Positions 17,920 to 26,576 of a DNA stretch of 64,000 nucleotides are shown here, in pieces. The DNA is taken from assembly GCA_963774625.1 (NCBI GenBank), contig CAVZFQ010000018.1, forward strand, positions 62,001 through 126,000. Reading direction: 5' to 3'. The notes under the pieces were generated by a model. It saw nothing but the letters and a program-made list of their open reading frames with translations, searched no databases and was not told the DNA's origin. The position numbers and the translations under genes were made by a program. Each line of letters starts with the position of its first letter. Position 1 is the first letter of the stretch. Origin of the DNA: VAXT01 sp963774625 (GTDB lineage Bacteria > Actinomycetota > Thermoleophilia > Gaiellales > Gaiellaceae).

Positions 17920-17986
17920 TCTGAGGGGGTTTCGTAGGTCAACTCAGCCCTGCCGGGAGCTGACCGAGCGTAGGAGGAACTCGAGG

Positions 17987-18956
17987 TTGTTCCGCTATCT
18001 CGTTCGTCGGGTGCTCTGGGCGGCCGTGTTGTTCGTGGCGGTGACGATCGTCAGCTTCGTGATCTTCTTCATCGTCCCGGCGGAGCCGGCACGCTCTGAT
18101 CGCCGGGCCGCAGGCGACCGCCGGACGCAGTCGAGCGCGCAAAGAAGGCGTACCACCTCGACGACCCGGTCTGGAAGCAGTACCTCCGGTTCATGAAGAC
18201 CCTGGTCGTGGACGGATCGCTCGGCAAGTCGCTCGCGACGCGGCAGGAGGTGAACGACGTCGTCAGGGCTGCGGCACCCGTGACGATCTCGCTCGTCATC
18301 GGCGGTGCCATCCTGTGGATGATCGTCGCCGTTCCGATCGGGATCTTATCCGCCTTGAAACCCGCGGTCGCTCTTAGACAGGGCGGCGATGGTCTTCGTC
18401 CTCGTCGGGATTTCTGCGCACCCGGTGTGGATCGGCCTGATCCTGTCGTACTTCGTCGGGTACAAGCTGCAACTGACGCCGTTAGGTGGCTACTGCGATC
18501 TCATCAACCCCTCGACCGACTGCGGGGGTCCCGGTCGACTGGTTCCACTCGATGATCCTCCCGTGGATCACCTTCATGCTGCTGTTCTCGGCCCTGTACG
18601 TACGGATGATTCGCGCGAACGTGCTCGAGACGTTGAACGAGGACTATGTCCGCACGGCCCGTGCGAAAGGCGCGCCCGAGTCCCAGGTCATGCGCTCGCA
18701 TGTGCTGCGAAACGCGTTGCTGCCGGTCGTGACGATGCTCGGGATGGACATCGGGCTCGCACTCGGCGGCGCGATCTTCACCGAGACGGTGTTCGGTCTT
18801 CCAGGGTTGGGCAAGGTGGCGGTCGAGGCCCTGACCGGTTTCGACCTGCCGATCGTGATGGGCATCACGGTCTTCGCCACGCTGGCCATCATCGTCTTCA
18901 ACCTCGCCGTCGATCTGCTGTACGCGGTGATCGACCCGAGAATCAGGCTGACCTGA
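17987..18956 (+). pseudogene. Peptide ABC transporter permease, DppB type, with four +1 frameshifts
   Basis: Spliced across frames, the gene encodes a normal DppB/OppB permease. It starts LFRYLVRRVLWAAVLFVAVTIVSF from a TTG at 17987 behind TAGGAGGA, continues with KKAYHLDDPVWKQYLRF, then MVFVLVGISAHPVWIGLILSYF, then DWFHSMILPWITFML and the EAA loop ETLNEDYVRTARAKGAPES, and ends VIDPRIRLT. Frame jumps lie near 18095, 18115, 18360 and 18534, and each can be repaired by removing one base. The transporter needs this subunit and the partner genes are intact, so consensus errors are suspected, but as written it is not translatable. Its end lies 11 bases before the ATPase gene. Confidence 0.85.
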
Positions 18957-18967
18957 GGTCCGACTAA

Positions 18968-19992
18968 GTGGCTCTGCTCGAGGTCAATGATCTCAAGACG
19001 TATTTCCGCACCGACGACGGCATCGTCAAGGCCGTCGACGGGGTCTCGTTCGAGGTCGAGAAAGGTCAGACGCTCGGCATCGTCGGCGAGTCCGGCTCCG
19101 GCAAAAGCGTCACCTGCCTGACGATCATGGGCCTGAACGCGAAGCGAAACACGATCACCAGCGGTTCGGCCACTTTTCGGGGCGACGACCTGCTGAGGAT
19201 GAACAGCCGGAAACTCCGCGACATCCGCGGCAACGACATCGCGATGATCTTCCAAGACCCGATGACGTCCCTGAACCCGGTGCACACGATCGGGAAACAG
19301 CTGCTCGAAGCGATCCTGCTGCACCGCGACGTGACGAAGGGCCAGGCCCGCGCGCGAGCGCTCGAGCTGCTGAAGGCGGTCGGCATCCCGCGCGCCGAGC
19401 GTCGGATCGACGACTACCCGCACCAGTTCTCAGGCGGTATGCGCCAGCGGGTGATGATCGCCATGGCGCTCGTCAACGATCCCGACCTGCTCATCGCCGA
19501 CGAGCCGACGACCGCGCTCGACGTGACGACCCAGGCTCAGATCCTCGAGCTGATGAACCGGCTTCAGCGCGAGTTCGGGAGCGCGATCATCATCATCACC
19601 CACGACCTGGGAGTGGTCGCGGAGACGGCCGACGACGTCGTCGTCATGTACGCAGCGCGCATCGCCGAGCAGGGTCCCGTCGACGAGATCTTCAAGCGGC
19701 CGCACCACCCGTACACGTGGGGGCTCCTCGGCTCGTTGCCGCGACTCGACACCGACACCGAACGGCTCGTGCAGATTCCCGGCCAGCCGCCCTCACTCCT
19801 CAACCCGCCGAACGGCTGTCGGTTCCATCCACGTTGTCCGTACGTGATGAACGTCTGCAAGCAGGAGGAGCCCGAGCTGAAGCAGGTCACAGGCGACCAC
19901 GATCACCTTCAGCGGTGCTGGCTCGACGAGACGACGAAGGACCGCGAAGCTGCGAAGCTCCTGCAAGGCGACATGGCGGAGGCGGCCTCGTA

Positions 19993-19993
<1 letters not shown>
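18968..19993 (+). CDS. Peptide ABC transporter ATP-binding protein, DppD type
   Basis: One of the two ATPases that power peptide uptake. The 341 residues contain Walker A GESGSGKS near residue 42, Q-loop IFQDPMTSLNP, signature FSGGMRQR, Walker B LLIADEPTTALD and the switch ITHDLGVV. The C-terminal oligo_HPY extension with GCRFHPRCPYVMNVC is typical of DppD/OppD. GTG start. The stop overlaps the next ATG (TAATG), so DppD and DppF are translated together. Confidence 0.93.
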
Positions 19994-21053
<1,060 letters not shown>

Positions 21054-21054
<1 letters not shown>

Positions 21055-21413
21055 TGTGGGGCGCGGCCCTGCGCCGCTTCGGGAAGCTGCTCGCCGGCGC
21101 CGCCGTCGGGATCGCTGCCGTGGCCGCGCTCGCAGGACTGCTGTTCGGCGCCTCCCTGTCGCGCTCGATCTCCGTCGCCTACTACTGCGTGGGGTCGTTC
21201 CTACTCATTGCCGGGTTCTTCATCGGCAACAGGGGCCCGTTGCGGATGAAGAGGGAAACCGCGGATACGTCCTTCTTCGGCCCGCGGGTCATGCGCCACG
21301 CGACGCTCGAGGAGCGAGAGGACTCGCTGAACAATTCCGCTGTGTTCGTGGCCCTCGGACTGGCGCTAATCATTCTCGGGATTCTTGCCGACACCAGATA
21401 CCGTCTGATCTAG
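21054..21413 (+). CDS. Small membrane protein of unknown function
   Basis: The 119-residue protein has three predicted membrane segments: GKLLAGAAVGIAAVAALAGL, SISVAYYCVGSFLLIAGFFIG and, at the C-terminus, SAVFVALGLALIILGILADT. A charged loop carries RMKRETADTSFFGPRVMRHA. I recognise no family. The start overlaps the DppF stop by one codon, so it is co-translated with the transporter and could be an accessory subunit. Confidence 0.7.
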
Positions 21414-21454
21414 AAACGAGAATCGTCTAACTATCTGGTAGGTATCGCGTCAGA

Positions 21455-21910
21455 TTGAGTGAGATGAACTTCAAAGCTGTGCGACGTTGTGAGCGAGCGC
21501 GTGAGTACGCGTCGCTTGCGCTGGACGACGAGTTGTCGCAGTTCGAGCACGCGCTCCTCCGCGCCCACCTCGAGCAATGCGACGGTTGCCGTAGCTATCA
21601 GGTCGGGCTCGTCGCCACGACCGATCGTCTTCGGAACGCTTCGCTCGAGCGGCTTTCTCATCCGATCGCTCTTCCCCGGCGCCAGCGGGTCTCGTTCCGC
21701 GGCGTGCAAGTAGGGCTCGTAGCGGCCCTCGTGGTCGTCGCGGTCGGGCTCGGGACCGTCCTGTCGTCGGTCGGCTCCGGAGACGCCGTCCCGCCGAACG
21801 TTTCGCTGCCGAGGGCCGACGAGAGCCAGGAGATGCAGGACATTCGCCGCCAGCGGCTCCAGGAAGTCGCGTTCCGGCCGTCCGCTCCCGGCGGGCTCGG
21901 GATTATTTAG
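21455..21910 (+). CDS. Zinc-finger anti-sigma-factor-like membrane protein
   Basis: The protein of about 150 residues has an N-terminal zf-HC2/ZAS-type motif (RRCERAREYASLALDDELSQ, then HLEQCDGC with the H-X3-C-X2-C ligands) and a single membrane segment VGLVAALVVVAVGLGTVL near residue 90, followed by a short extracytoplasmic tail. This is the layout of anti-sigma factors, which hold an ECF sigma factor at the membrane. No sigma-factor gene lies next to it, so its partner is elsewhere or it has another role. The start may be TTG 21455 or ATG 21464; neither has a good ribosome binding site. Confidence 0.7.
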   Translation: MSEMNFKAVRRCERAREYASLALDDELSQFEHALLRAHLEQCDGCRSYQVGLVATTDRLRNASLERLSHPIALPRRQRVSFRGVQVGLVAALVVVAVGLGTVLSSVGSGDAVPPNVSLPRADESQEMQDIRRQRLQEVAFRPSAPGGLGII

Positions 21911-22146
21911 TCCGACGTAATCCGCGCGTAACACCGCTCCCGCTACGGTTTCAGGTGTGATTGCGTCACCTGTCTCTTCCTACGTCTGAAGCCTCGACCA
22001 TGTCGCCCGTGTGGCGGCCGGCTTGCGCGAATCGGAACAACGCCTGCTAACGGGAGGGGAGCAGCGCGGAGTGGGTAAACTCCGGGTGTTCTTGCGACGC
22101 GCGCTCAAGCGCCGCGGCGCACCTGACATCCCTCTCCAGGAGTCGC

Positions 22147-23619
22147 ATGCCTGAGCAAAGTTCGAACGGCCAGAACGTCGGAAAGCTGATCGAGATCAAG
22201 GGCGTCGTCGTCGACGCCGTCTTCCCGCATACTCTCCCCGAGATCTACAGCGCGCTGCGGATCTCGGTCGAGGATCGCGAGCTGATCGCCGAAGTGCAGC
22301 AGCACCTCGGCGACAATCGTGTGCGCGCCGTCGCCATGGACACGACCGACGGGCTCGCCCGCGGGACCGAGGTCGTCGACCTCGGCGGCCCGATCAGCGT
22401 GCCGGTCGGAGACGAGACGCTGGGCCGGCTCTGGAACGTGATCGGCGACCCGATCGACCGCAAGGACGCGGCGACCGGCGAGCGCTGGCCGATTCATCGC
22501 GACCCGCCGGAGTTCCAGGAGCTCGAGCCGAAAACGGAGGTCTTCGAGACGGGGATCAAGGTCATCGACCTGATCGCTCCGTACGTGAAGGGTGGCAAGG
22601 TCGGTCTCTTCGGTGGTGCCGGCGTCGGTAAGACCGTGCTCATCCAGGAGCTCATTCACAACGTGGCCCAGGAGCACGCCGGCGTTTCCGTCTTCTGCGG
22701 CGTCGGCGAGCGCACCCGCGAGGGCAACGACCTCATGCTCGAGATGGAGGAGTCGGGCGTGATGGACAAGGTGGCGCTCGTCTACGGCCAGATGAACGAG
22801 CCGCCGGGCGCGCGCCTGCGCGTCGGCTTGTCCGGCCTGACGATGGCGGAGTACTTCCGCGACCAGGGCCAGGACGTCCTGCTCTTCATCGACAACATCT
22901 TCCGCTTCGTGCAGGCCGGCTCCGAGGTCTCGGCCCTTCTCGGCCGCATGCCGAGCGCCGTGGGGTACCAGCCGACGCTGGCGACCGAGATGGGGCAGCT
23001 GCAGGAGCGCATCACGTCGACGCGCACCGGCTCGGTCACCTCCGTGCAGGCGATCTACGTGCCCGCGGACGACCTCACCGACCCGGCTCCGGCGAACACG
23101 TTCGCGCACCTCGACGCCACCACCGTGCTTTCGCGCGCCATCGTCGAGATGGGGATCTACCCCGCGGTCGATCCGCTGGACTCGGTCTCGCGGGCGTTGC
23201 AGCCCGGAATCGTCTCTGAGGAGCACTACCGGGTCGCGACGGACGTGCAGGAGGTGCTGCAGCGCTACAAGGACCTGCAGGACATCATCGCCATCCTCGG
23301 CATGGAGGAGCTCACCGACGAGGATCGCCTCACCGTGACACGCGCGCGCAAGATCCAGCGCTTCCTGTCGCAGCCGAACTTCGTGGCCGAGCAGTTCACC
23401 GGCCAGCCCGGCGAGTACGTGAAGCTCGAGGACACGATCAGGGGCTTCCAGGAGATCCTCGACGGCAAGCACGACGATCTTCCGGAGCAGGCCTTCTACA
23501 TGGTCGGCACCATCGAGCAGGCCGTCGAGAAGGGGCGTGGGTCGGCGAGCGTGCCGGAGGAGAAGGCCGAGGAAGAGCCGGCCGAGGCTGACGCCGAGGC
23601 CGAGGCTGTTCCGGCGTAG
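22147..23619 (+). CDS. atpD: ATP synthase F1 subunit beta
   Basis: The catalytic F1 subunit. The 490 residues contain the P-loop GGAGVGKT at 156-163, the catalytic-glutamate region GVGERTREGNDL, the DELSEED-equivalent region near the C-terminus (ILGMEELTDEDRLTV), and the ALLGRMPSAVGYQPTLATEMG signature. The C-terminal tail is extended and acidic (Glu/Ala-rich, ending EAVPA). ATG follows a CCAGGAG site. About 8 kb separates it from atpG, so it needs its own promoter; 237 bases of non-coding sequence lie in front. Confidence 0.97.
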   Translation: MPEQSSNGQNVGKLIEIKGVVVDAVFPHTLPEIYSALRISVEDRELIAEVQQHLGDNRVRAVAMDTTDGLARGTEVVDLGGPISVPVGDETLGRLWNVIGDPIDRKDAATGERWPIHRDPPEFQELEPKTEVFETGIKVIDLIAPYVKGGKVGLFGGAGVGKTVLIQELIHNVAQEHAGVSVFCGVGERTREGNDLMLEMEESGVMDKVALVYGQMNEPPGARLRVGLSGLTMAEYFRDQGQDVLLFIDNIFRFVQAGSEVSALLGRMPSAVGYQPTLATEMGQLQERITSTRTGSVTSVQAIYVPADDLTDPAPANTFAHLDATTVLSRAIVEMGIYPAVDPLDSVSRALQPGIVSEEHYRVATDVQEVLQRYKDLQDIIAILGMEELTDEDRLTVTRARKIQRFLSQPNFVAEQFTGQPGEYVKLEDTIRGFQEILDGKHDDLPEQAFYMVGTIEQAVEKGRGSASVPEEKAEEEPAEADAEAEAVPA

Positions 23620-24053
23620 TGGCTGACGAGGTTCGGACGTTTGACGTCTCGCTCGTCACGCCGGATGGACCGGCGTTCGAGGGCGAGGTGGAGATGGTGA
23701 TCGTGCCGGGCGCCGACGGCGAGATCGGCGTCCTCGCGCGCCATGCTCCGCTCGTGGCGATGCTCCAAGCGGGCTCGACCCGCATCCACGTGCATCGCGG
23801 GCGCGACGAGGACGTCCACGAGTTCGCGACCGGGCCCGGGTTCTTCAAGGTCGAGCAGGATCGGGCGCTCGCGCTCGTCGACGACGCGGTCAATGCGAGG
23901 GAGATCGACGAGGACCGGGCTCGTACCCAACTCGAAGAGGCGACGGCCGAGCTCGAGAAGGCCAGGGCGGGCGAGTCGGATGCGGACCAGTGGCAGCTCG
24001 AGCAGCGCATCAAGCACGCCGAGAACCAGCTAGCGGTACTGGGCCGGGTCTAG
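23619..24053 (+). CDS. atpC: ATP synthase F1 subunit epsilon
   Basis: Epsilon joins the rotor to the c-ring and inhibits ATP hydrolysis. The 144-residue protein has the beta-sandwich motif FDVSLVTPDGPAFEGEVEMVIVPGADGEIGVLARHAPLV and a C-terminal helical hairpin (ARTQLEEATAELEKARAG). The GTG at 23619 overlaps the last base of the atpD stop. The gene is the last of the second atp block and is followed by a strong hairpin at 24149. Confidence 0.95.
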   Translation: MADEVRTFDVSLVTPDGPAFEGEVEMVIVPGADGEIGVLARHAPLVAMLQAGSTRIHVHRGRDEDVHEFATGPGFFKVEQDRALALVDDAVNAREIDEDRARTQLEEATAELEKARAGESDADQWQLEQRIKHAENQLAVLGRV

Positions 24054-24148
24054 CAACCCGGCGAGCCGTTCACTCCTTGCCGTTCAGATGACTCGGCTCG
24101 GGGCTCGGCGTGTTCGTCCTCACGGCACCTGGACCGCGTCCAGATGCG

Positions 24149-24177
24149 CCATGTCTGGTGCCTGGCACCGGACATGG
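24149..24177 (+). terminator. Hairpin after atpC containing one REP core
   Basis: CCATGTC-T-GGTGC pairs with GCACC-G-GACATGG around a 3-base loop, a 13-bp stem with one G-U pair. Its centre is the REP 11-mer GTGCCTGGCAC (24158-24168). It sits 95 bases after atpC and is probably its terminator, although no T-tract follows. Confidence 0.6.
24158..24168. repeat. Solitary REP 11-mer
   Basis: A single exact copy of GTGCCTGGCAC, identical to the units flanking the transposase gene 10 kb upstream, forms the tip of the hairpin after atpC. Confidence 0.7.
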
Positions 24178-24299
24178 CTCCACTGGGCTCGGCGCATCGT
24201 TTGGATTGGCGGTTTGGCGGCGAAAGCTGTGGACGCCCGTGGCGGACGGGACGCGGCTTTTTGACCGCCCCCGGACAGGTCTCTTCGCGGGTACGTCTG

Positions 24300-24442
24300 G
24301 TGCGCTCTGGTAGGCTGGCTCCAGACCTGGAAAGCTTTGAAAGGCAGCTTGGCGACCAGGATAAAAAACGCCTAAAGAGCCCGGAGCACTCCGCTTCCGA
24401 CCTCTTTGGGCGGGAGCGGTTTCGTTTTTTAAGGAGGCGGTT
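24300..24442 (+). promoter_or_regulatory. Structured leader with attenuator-like hairpin before the core-MetE pair
   Basis: AAAAAACG (24363-24370) can pair with CGTTTTTT (24423-24430). Inside, CGCCTAAAGAG pairs with CTCTTTGGGCG (11 bp, one G-U), enclosing a small CGGAG/CTCCG hairpin. The structure ends in six Ts immediately before the ribosome binding site AAGGAGG (24431-24437). Upstream, 24300-24360 has further complementary segments (CCTGG/CCAGG). This is the layout of a transcription attenuator or riboswitch expression platform. I do not recognise the aptamer; it does not match cobalamin, SAM-I or SAH consensus features that I know. The rest of 24178-24300 shows nothing I can assign. Confidence 0.5.
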
Positions 24443-25339
24443 TTGCAGGCATTCGTACCAGGGATCTATCCGAGGTCAGAGGCCCTCGTGCAGTCGACGC
24501 GCGATCTCGATCGTGGGCGCACGACGCCCGAGGCCAACGACGAGCAGGTCGACCGTGACCTGCAAGAGCTGATTTCCGTCCAGCAGGCGGCCGAAGTCGA
24601 CCTCCTCGCCGACGGCATGCTGCGCTGGCAGGACCTCTTCCGGCCGCTCGTCGAGGCGACCGCCGGGCTCGAGCCCGGCCCGATGACGCGCTTCCTCGAC
24701 ACGAACACCTTCTGGTTCGCGCCCAAGCAGACCGGCGGCGCGCCGAAGCTGGAGCCTGTCGGCGAGCGCTACATCGCGCCGCTGCCGGGCCCGAGGCTCG
24801 TGACGTTGCCTTCCCCGTGGGCGTTCGCGCTGAGCACCGAGCTCACCCCGAAGGAGATCGCCGAAGGTGTCCTCAAGCCGCAGATCGACGCGATCGACGC
24901 CGAGCTCGTGGTCCTGTCCGAGCCGTTCCTGGCGAGAGAGGAGCGCCCTGACCTGGGCACGCTCGCCGAGGCGCTCGAGGTTCTCGCCGGCGGGCCCGAG
25001 TTGGCGATCCAGTTCACGTTCGGAGACGCGAAGCTCGTCCTCGAGGCCGGCGCGGGCGACCTGCCCGTCCAGGCCGTGGGCATCGACTTCTATGCCACCC
25101 ACGCGAGCGACATCCCGGACGGCTTCGGCCGGAAGCTGCTCGCGGGTGTGGTCGACGCGCGTTCGTCCGCGCTCGAGGACCCGGAGGAGATCGCCGGTTT
25201 CGTGGCCCAGCTCCCGGTGGACGACATCGCGCTCGTCCCGAACGGAGACCTTCAGTTCGTGCCGGAGCAGATCGCCCGGCAGAAGATCCAGCGGCTCGGA
25301 GCCGCCAAGACCGCGCAGGCGAAGGAGGCAGTTGCATGA
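24443..25339 (+). CDS. MetE-like TIM-barrel protein lacking the zinc site
   Basis: The 298-residue protein aligns by pattern with the core barrel of cobalamin-independent methionine synthase: LPGPRLVTLPSPWAFALS, then a helix ending IDAELVVLSEPFLA in place of the QIDEPAL motif, then AIQFTFGD where the zinc-binding H-X-C should be, GVVDARSSALEDPEEI, and LVPNGDLQFVP in place of NPDCGL. None of the zinc ligands (His, Cys, Glu, Cys) is kept. The start is TTG 24443, five bases after a perfect AAGGAGG. The gene overlaps the intact core-MetE gene by four bases, so the two products probably work together, perhaps like the non-catalytic N-terminal barrel of full-length MetE. The partnership is inference. 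Confidence 0.7.
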   Translation: MQAFVPGIYPRSEALVQSTRDLDRGRTTPEANDEQVDRDLQELISVQQAAEVDLLADGMLRWQDLFRPLVEATAGLEPGPMTRFLDTNTFWFAPKQTGGAPKLEPVGERYIAPLPGPRLVTLPSPWAFALSTELTPKEIAEGVLKPQIDAIDAELVVLSEPFLAREERPDLGTLAEALEVLAGGPELAIQFTFGDAKLVLEAGAGDLPVQAVGIDFYATHASDIPDGFGRKLLAGVVDARSSALEDPEEIAGFVAQLPVDDIALVPNGDLQFVPEQIARQKIQRLGAAKTAQAKEAVA

Positions 25340-26502
25340 CGGAGATCAGCTTCGAGACACGAGAGATCGGCTCGCTCGCCAAGCCCGTCTGGCGCGTCAA
25401 GTCCTTCGCTGGCCGGCCGCTCGAGGACGGCGACATCGCCGAAGCCGGGCGCTGGGGCGAGAAGCTCAGCGTCGACGGCCACGAGGAGCTCGTCGAGCTG
25501 CTCGGCAAGCGCGAGTTCGGCGACGGCGAGCTCGCAGCGATCGACGACTGGTCGTCCCTCTACGGCCTCCGCTTCCTCGAGGAGTCGGGCCTGGACGTCG
25601 TCTACGACGGCGAGCAGCGCCGGACCGAGATGTACGACCACGTCAGCAAACACGCGAAGGGCTTCGAGCCGCGCGGCACGGTCCGCTCGTTCAACAACAA
25701 GTACTACGAGAAAGCGGCCGTGGTCGACCAGCCGTCCATCGACAGTCCGTACGACGTCGACGAGTACAGCTTCATCGCGGAGCGCACCGACAAGCGCGTG
25801 AAGATCCCGTTCACCGGGCCGTACACGATGGTCGACTGGTCCTACGACGAGCATTACCACCGATCCGGTGCGCTCGGCGCCACGGCCGAGCAGCGCGCCG
25901 ACGCGCGGCGCCGCTTCCTGCTCGACGTCGCGGAGCACGTGATCAGGCCGAACGCGGCCGCGGTCGTCGAGGCCGGGTGCGACTGGATCCAGATCGACGA
26001 GCCGGCGCTGACGACCCGTCCGGACGAGGTCAAGTTCGGCGTCGAGGCGTTCAACAAGTCGGTCGAGGGCATTCCGTCGCAGCGGCGGAGCCTGCACGTC
26101 TGCTTCTCGGACTACTCGCTGCTCTACCCGCACGTCCTCGAGCTCGACGATTGCTTCGAGCTCCAGCTCGAGTTCGCCCAGCGCGACTCCCGCGAGACGG
26201 GCACGAGCCGCGATGAGCGGCCCGGCTACGAGCCGCTCGACCACTTCAAGGAGCACGGCGGCCCCGACGTGGGCCTCGGAGTCCTCGACATCCACTCCGA
26301 TTTCATCGAGACGCCTGAGCTGGTTCGAGACCGCGTGATCTACGCGGCCGAGCTGCTCGGCCCCGAGCGCGTGCACGTGAACCCGGACTGCGGCCTGCGC
26401 ACACGCAGCTGGGACGTCGCGTTCGAGAAGCTGCGGAACATGGTCGAGGGAACCCGGCTCGCCGAGGAGGCGCTCAACAAGGCGCACGCAGGAGCTCGGT
26501 AG
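25336..26502 (+). CDS. Core-MetE-type methionine synthase (methyltransferase)
   Basis: The 388-residue protein is a MetE C-terminal-type barrel that would methylate homocysteine. It keeps the substrate motif FTGPYTMVDWSY, CDWIQIDEPAL, the zinc ligands His and Cys in RRSLHVCFSDY, a Glu in CFELQLEFAQRD, and the last Cys in HVNPDCGLRTRSW. The N-terminal half of ordinary MetE is absent, which places it with the core-MetE families known to use methyl donors other than methyl-tetrahydrofolate. The ATG overlaps the stop of the zinc-less partner. A rho-independent terminator follows. Confidence 0.82.
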   Translation: MTEISFETREIGSLAKPVWRVKSFAGRPLEDGDIAEAGRWGEKLSVDGHEELVELLGKREFGDGELAAIDDWSSLYGLRFLEESGLDVVYDGEQRRTEMYDHVSKHAKGFEPRGTVRSFNNKYYEKAAVVDQPSIDSPYDVDEYSFIAERTDKRVKIPFTGPYTMVDWSYDEHYHRSGALGATAEQRADARRRFLLDVAEHVIRPNAAAVVEAGCDWIQIDEPALTTRPDEVKFGVEAFNKSVEGIPSQRRSLHVCFSDYSLLYPHVLELDDCFELQLEFAQRDSRETGTSRDERPGYEPLDHFKEHGGPDVGLGVLDIHSDFIETPELVRDRVIYAAELLGPERVHVNPDCGLRTRSWDVAFEKLRNMVEGTRLAEEALNKAHAGAR

Positions 26503-26530
26503 ACCGAGCGGAAGTAGCCGCTTAGTCGGG

Positions 26531-26536
26531 TACCAT
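26531..26536 (+). promoter_or_regulatory. -10-like TACCAT before the LCP gene
   Basis: TACCAT lies just upstream of the terminator hairpin, so a transcript from here would begin with that hairpin as its 5' end and reach the ATG at 26577 after about 35 bases. Confidence 0.35.
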
Positions 26537-26544
26537 CCGTCGCG

Positions 26545-26573
26545 GCGAACGCCAGTTGAGCGTTCGCGTTTTT
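26545..26573 (+). terminator. Rho-independent terminator, also 5' leader of the LCP gene
   Basis: GCGAACGC (26545-26552) and GCGTTCGC (26560-26567) form a perfect 8-bp stem around CAGTTGA, followed by G and five Ts. It ends the core-MetE operon. The next gene starts three bases after the T-tract. Confidence 0.85.
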
Positions 26574-26576
26574 CGT

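Noticed and set aside
24178..24300. Cobalamin or SAM riboswitch in front of the MetE-like genes
   Set aside because: I could not find the B12 box or the SAM-I/SAM-IV/SAH core motifs, so only an unassigned structured leader is claimed.
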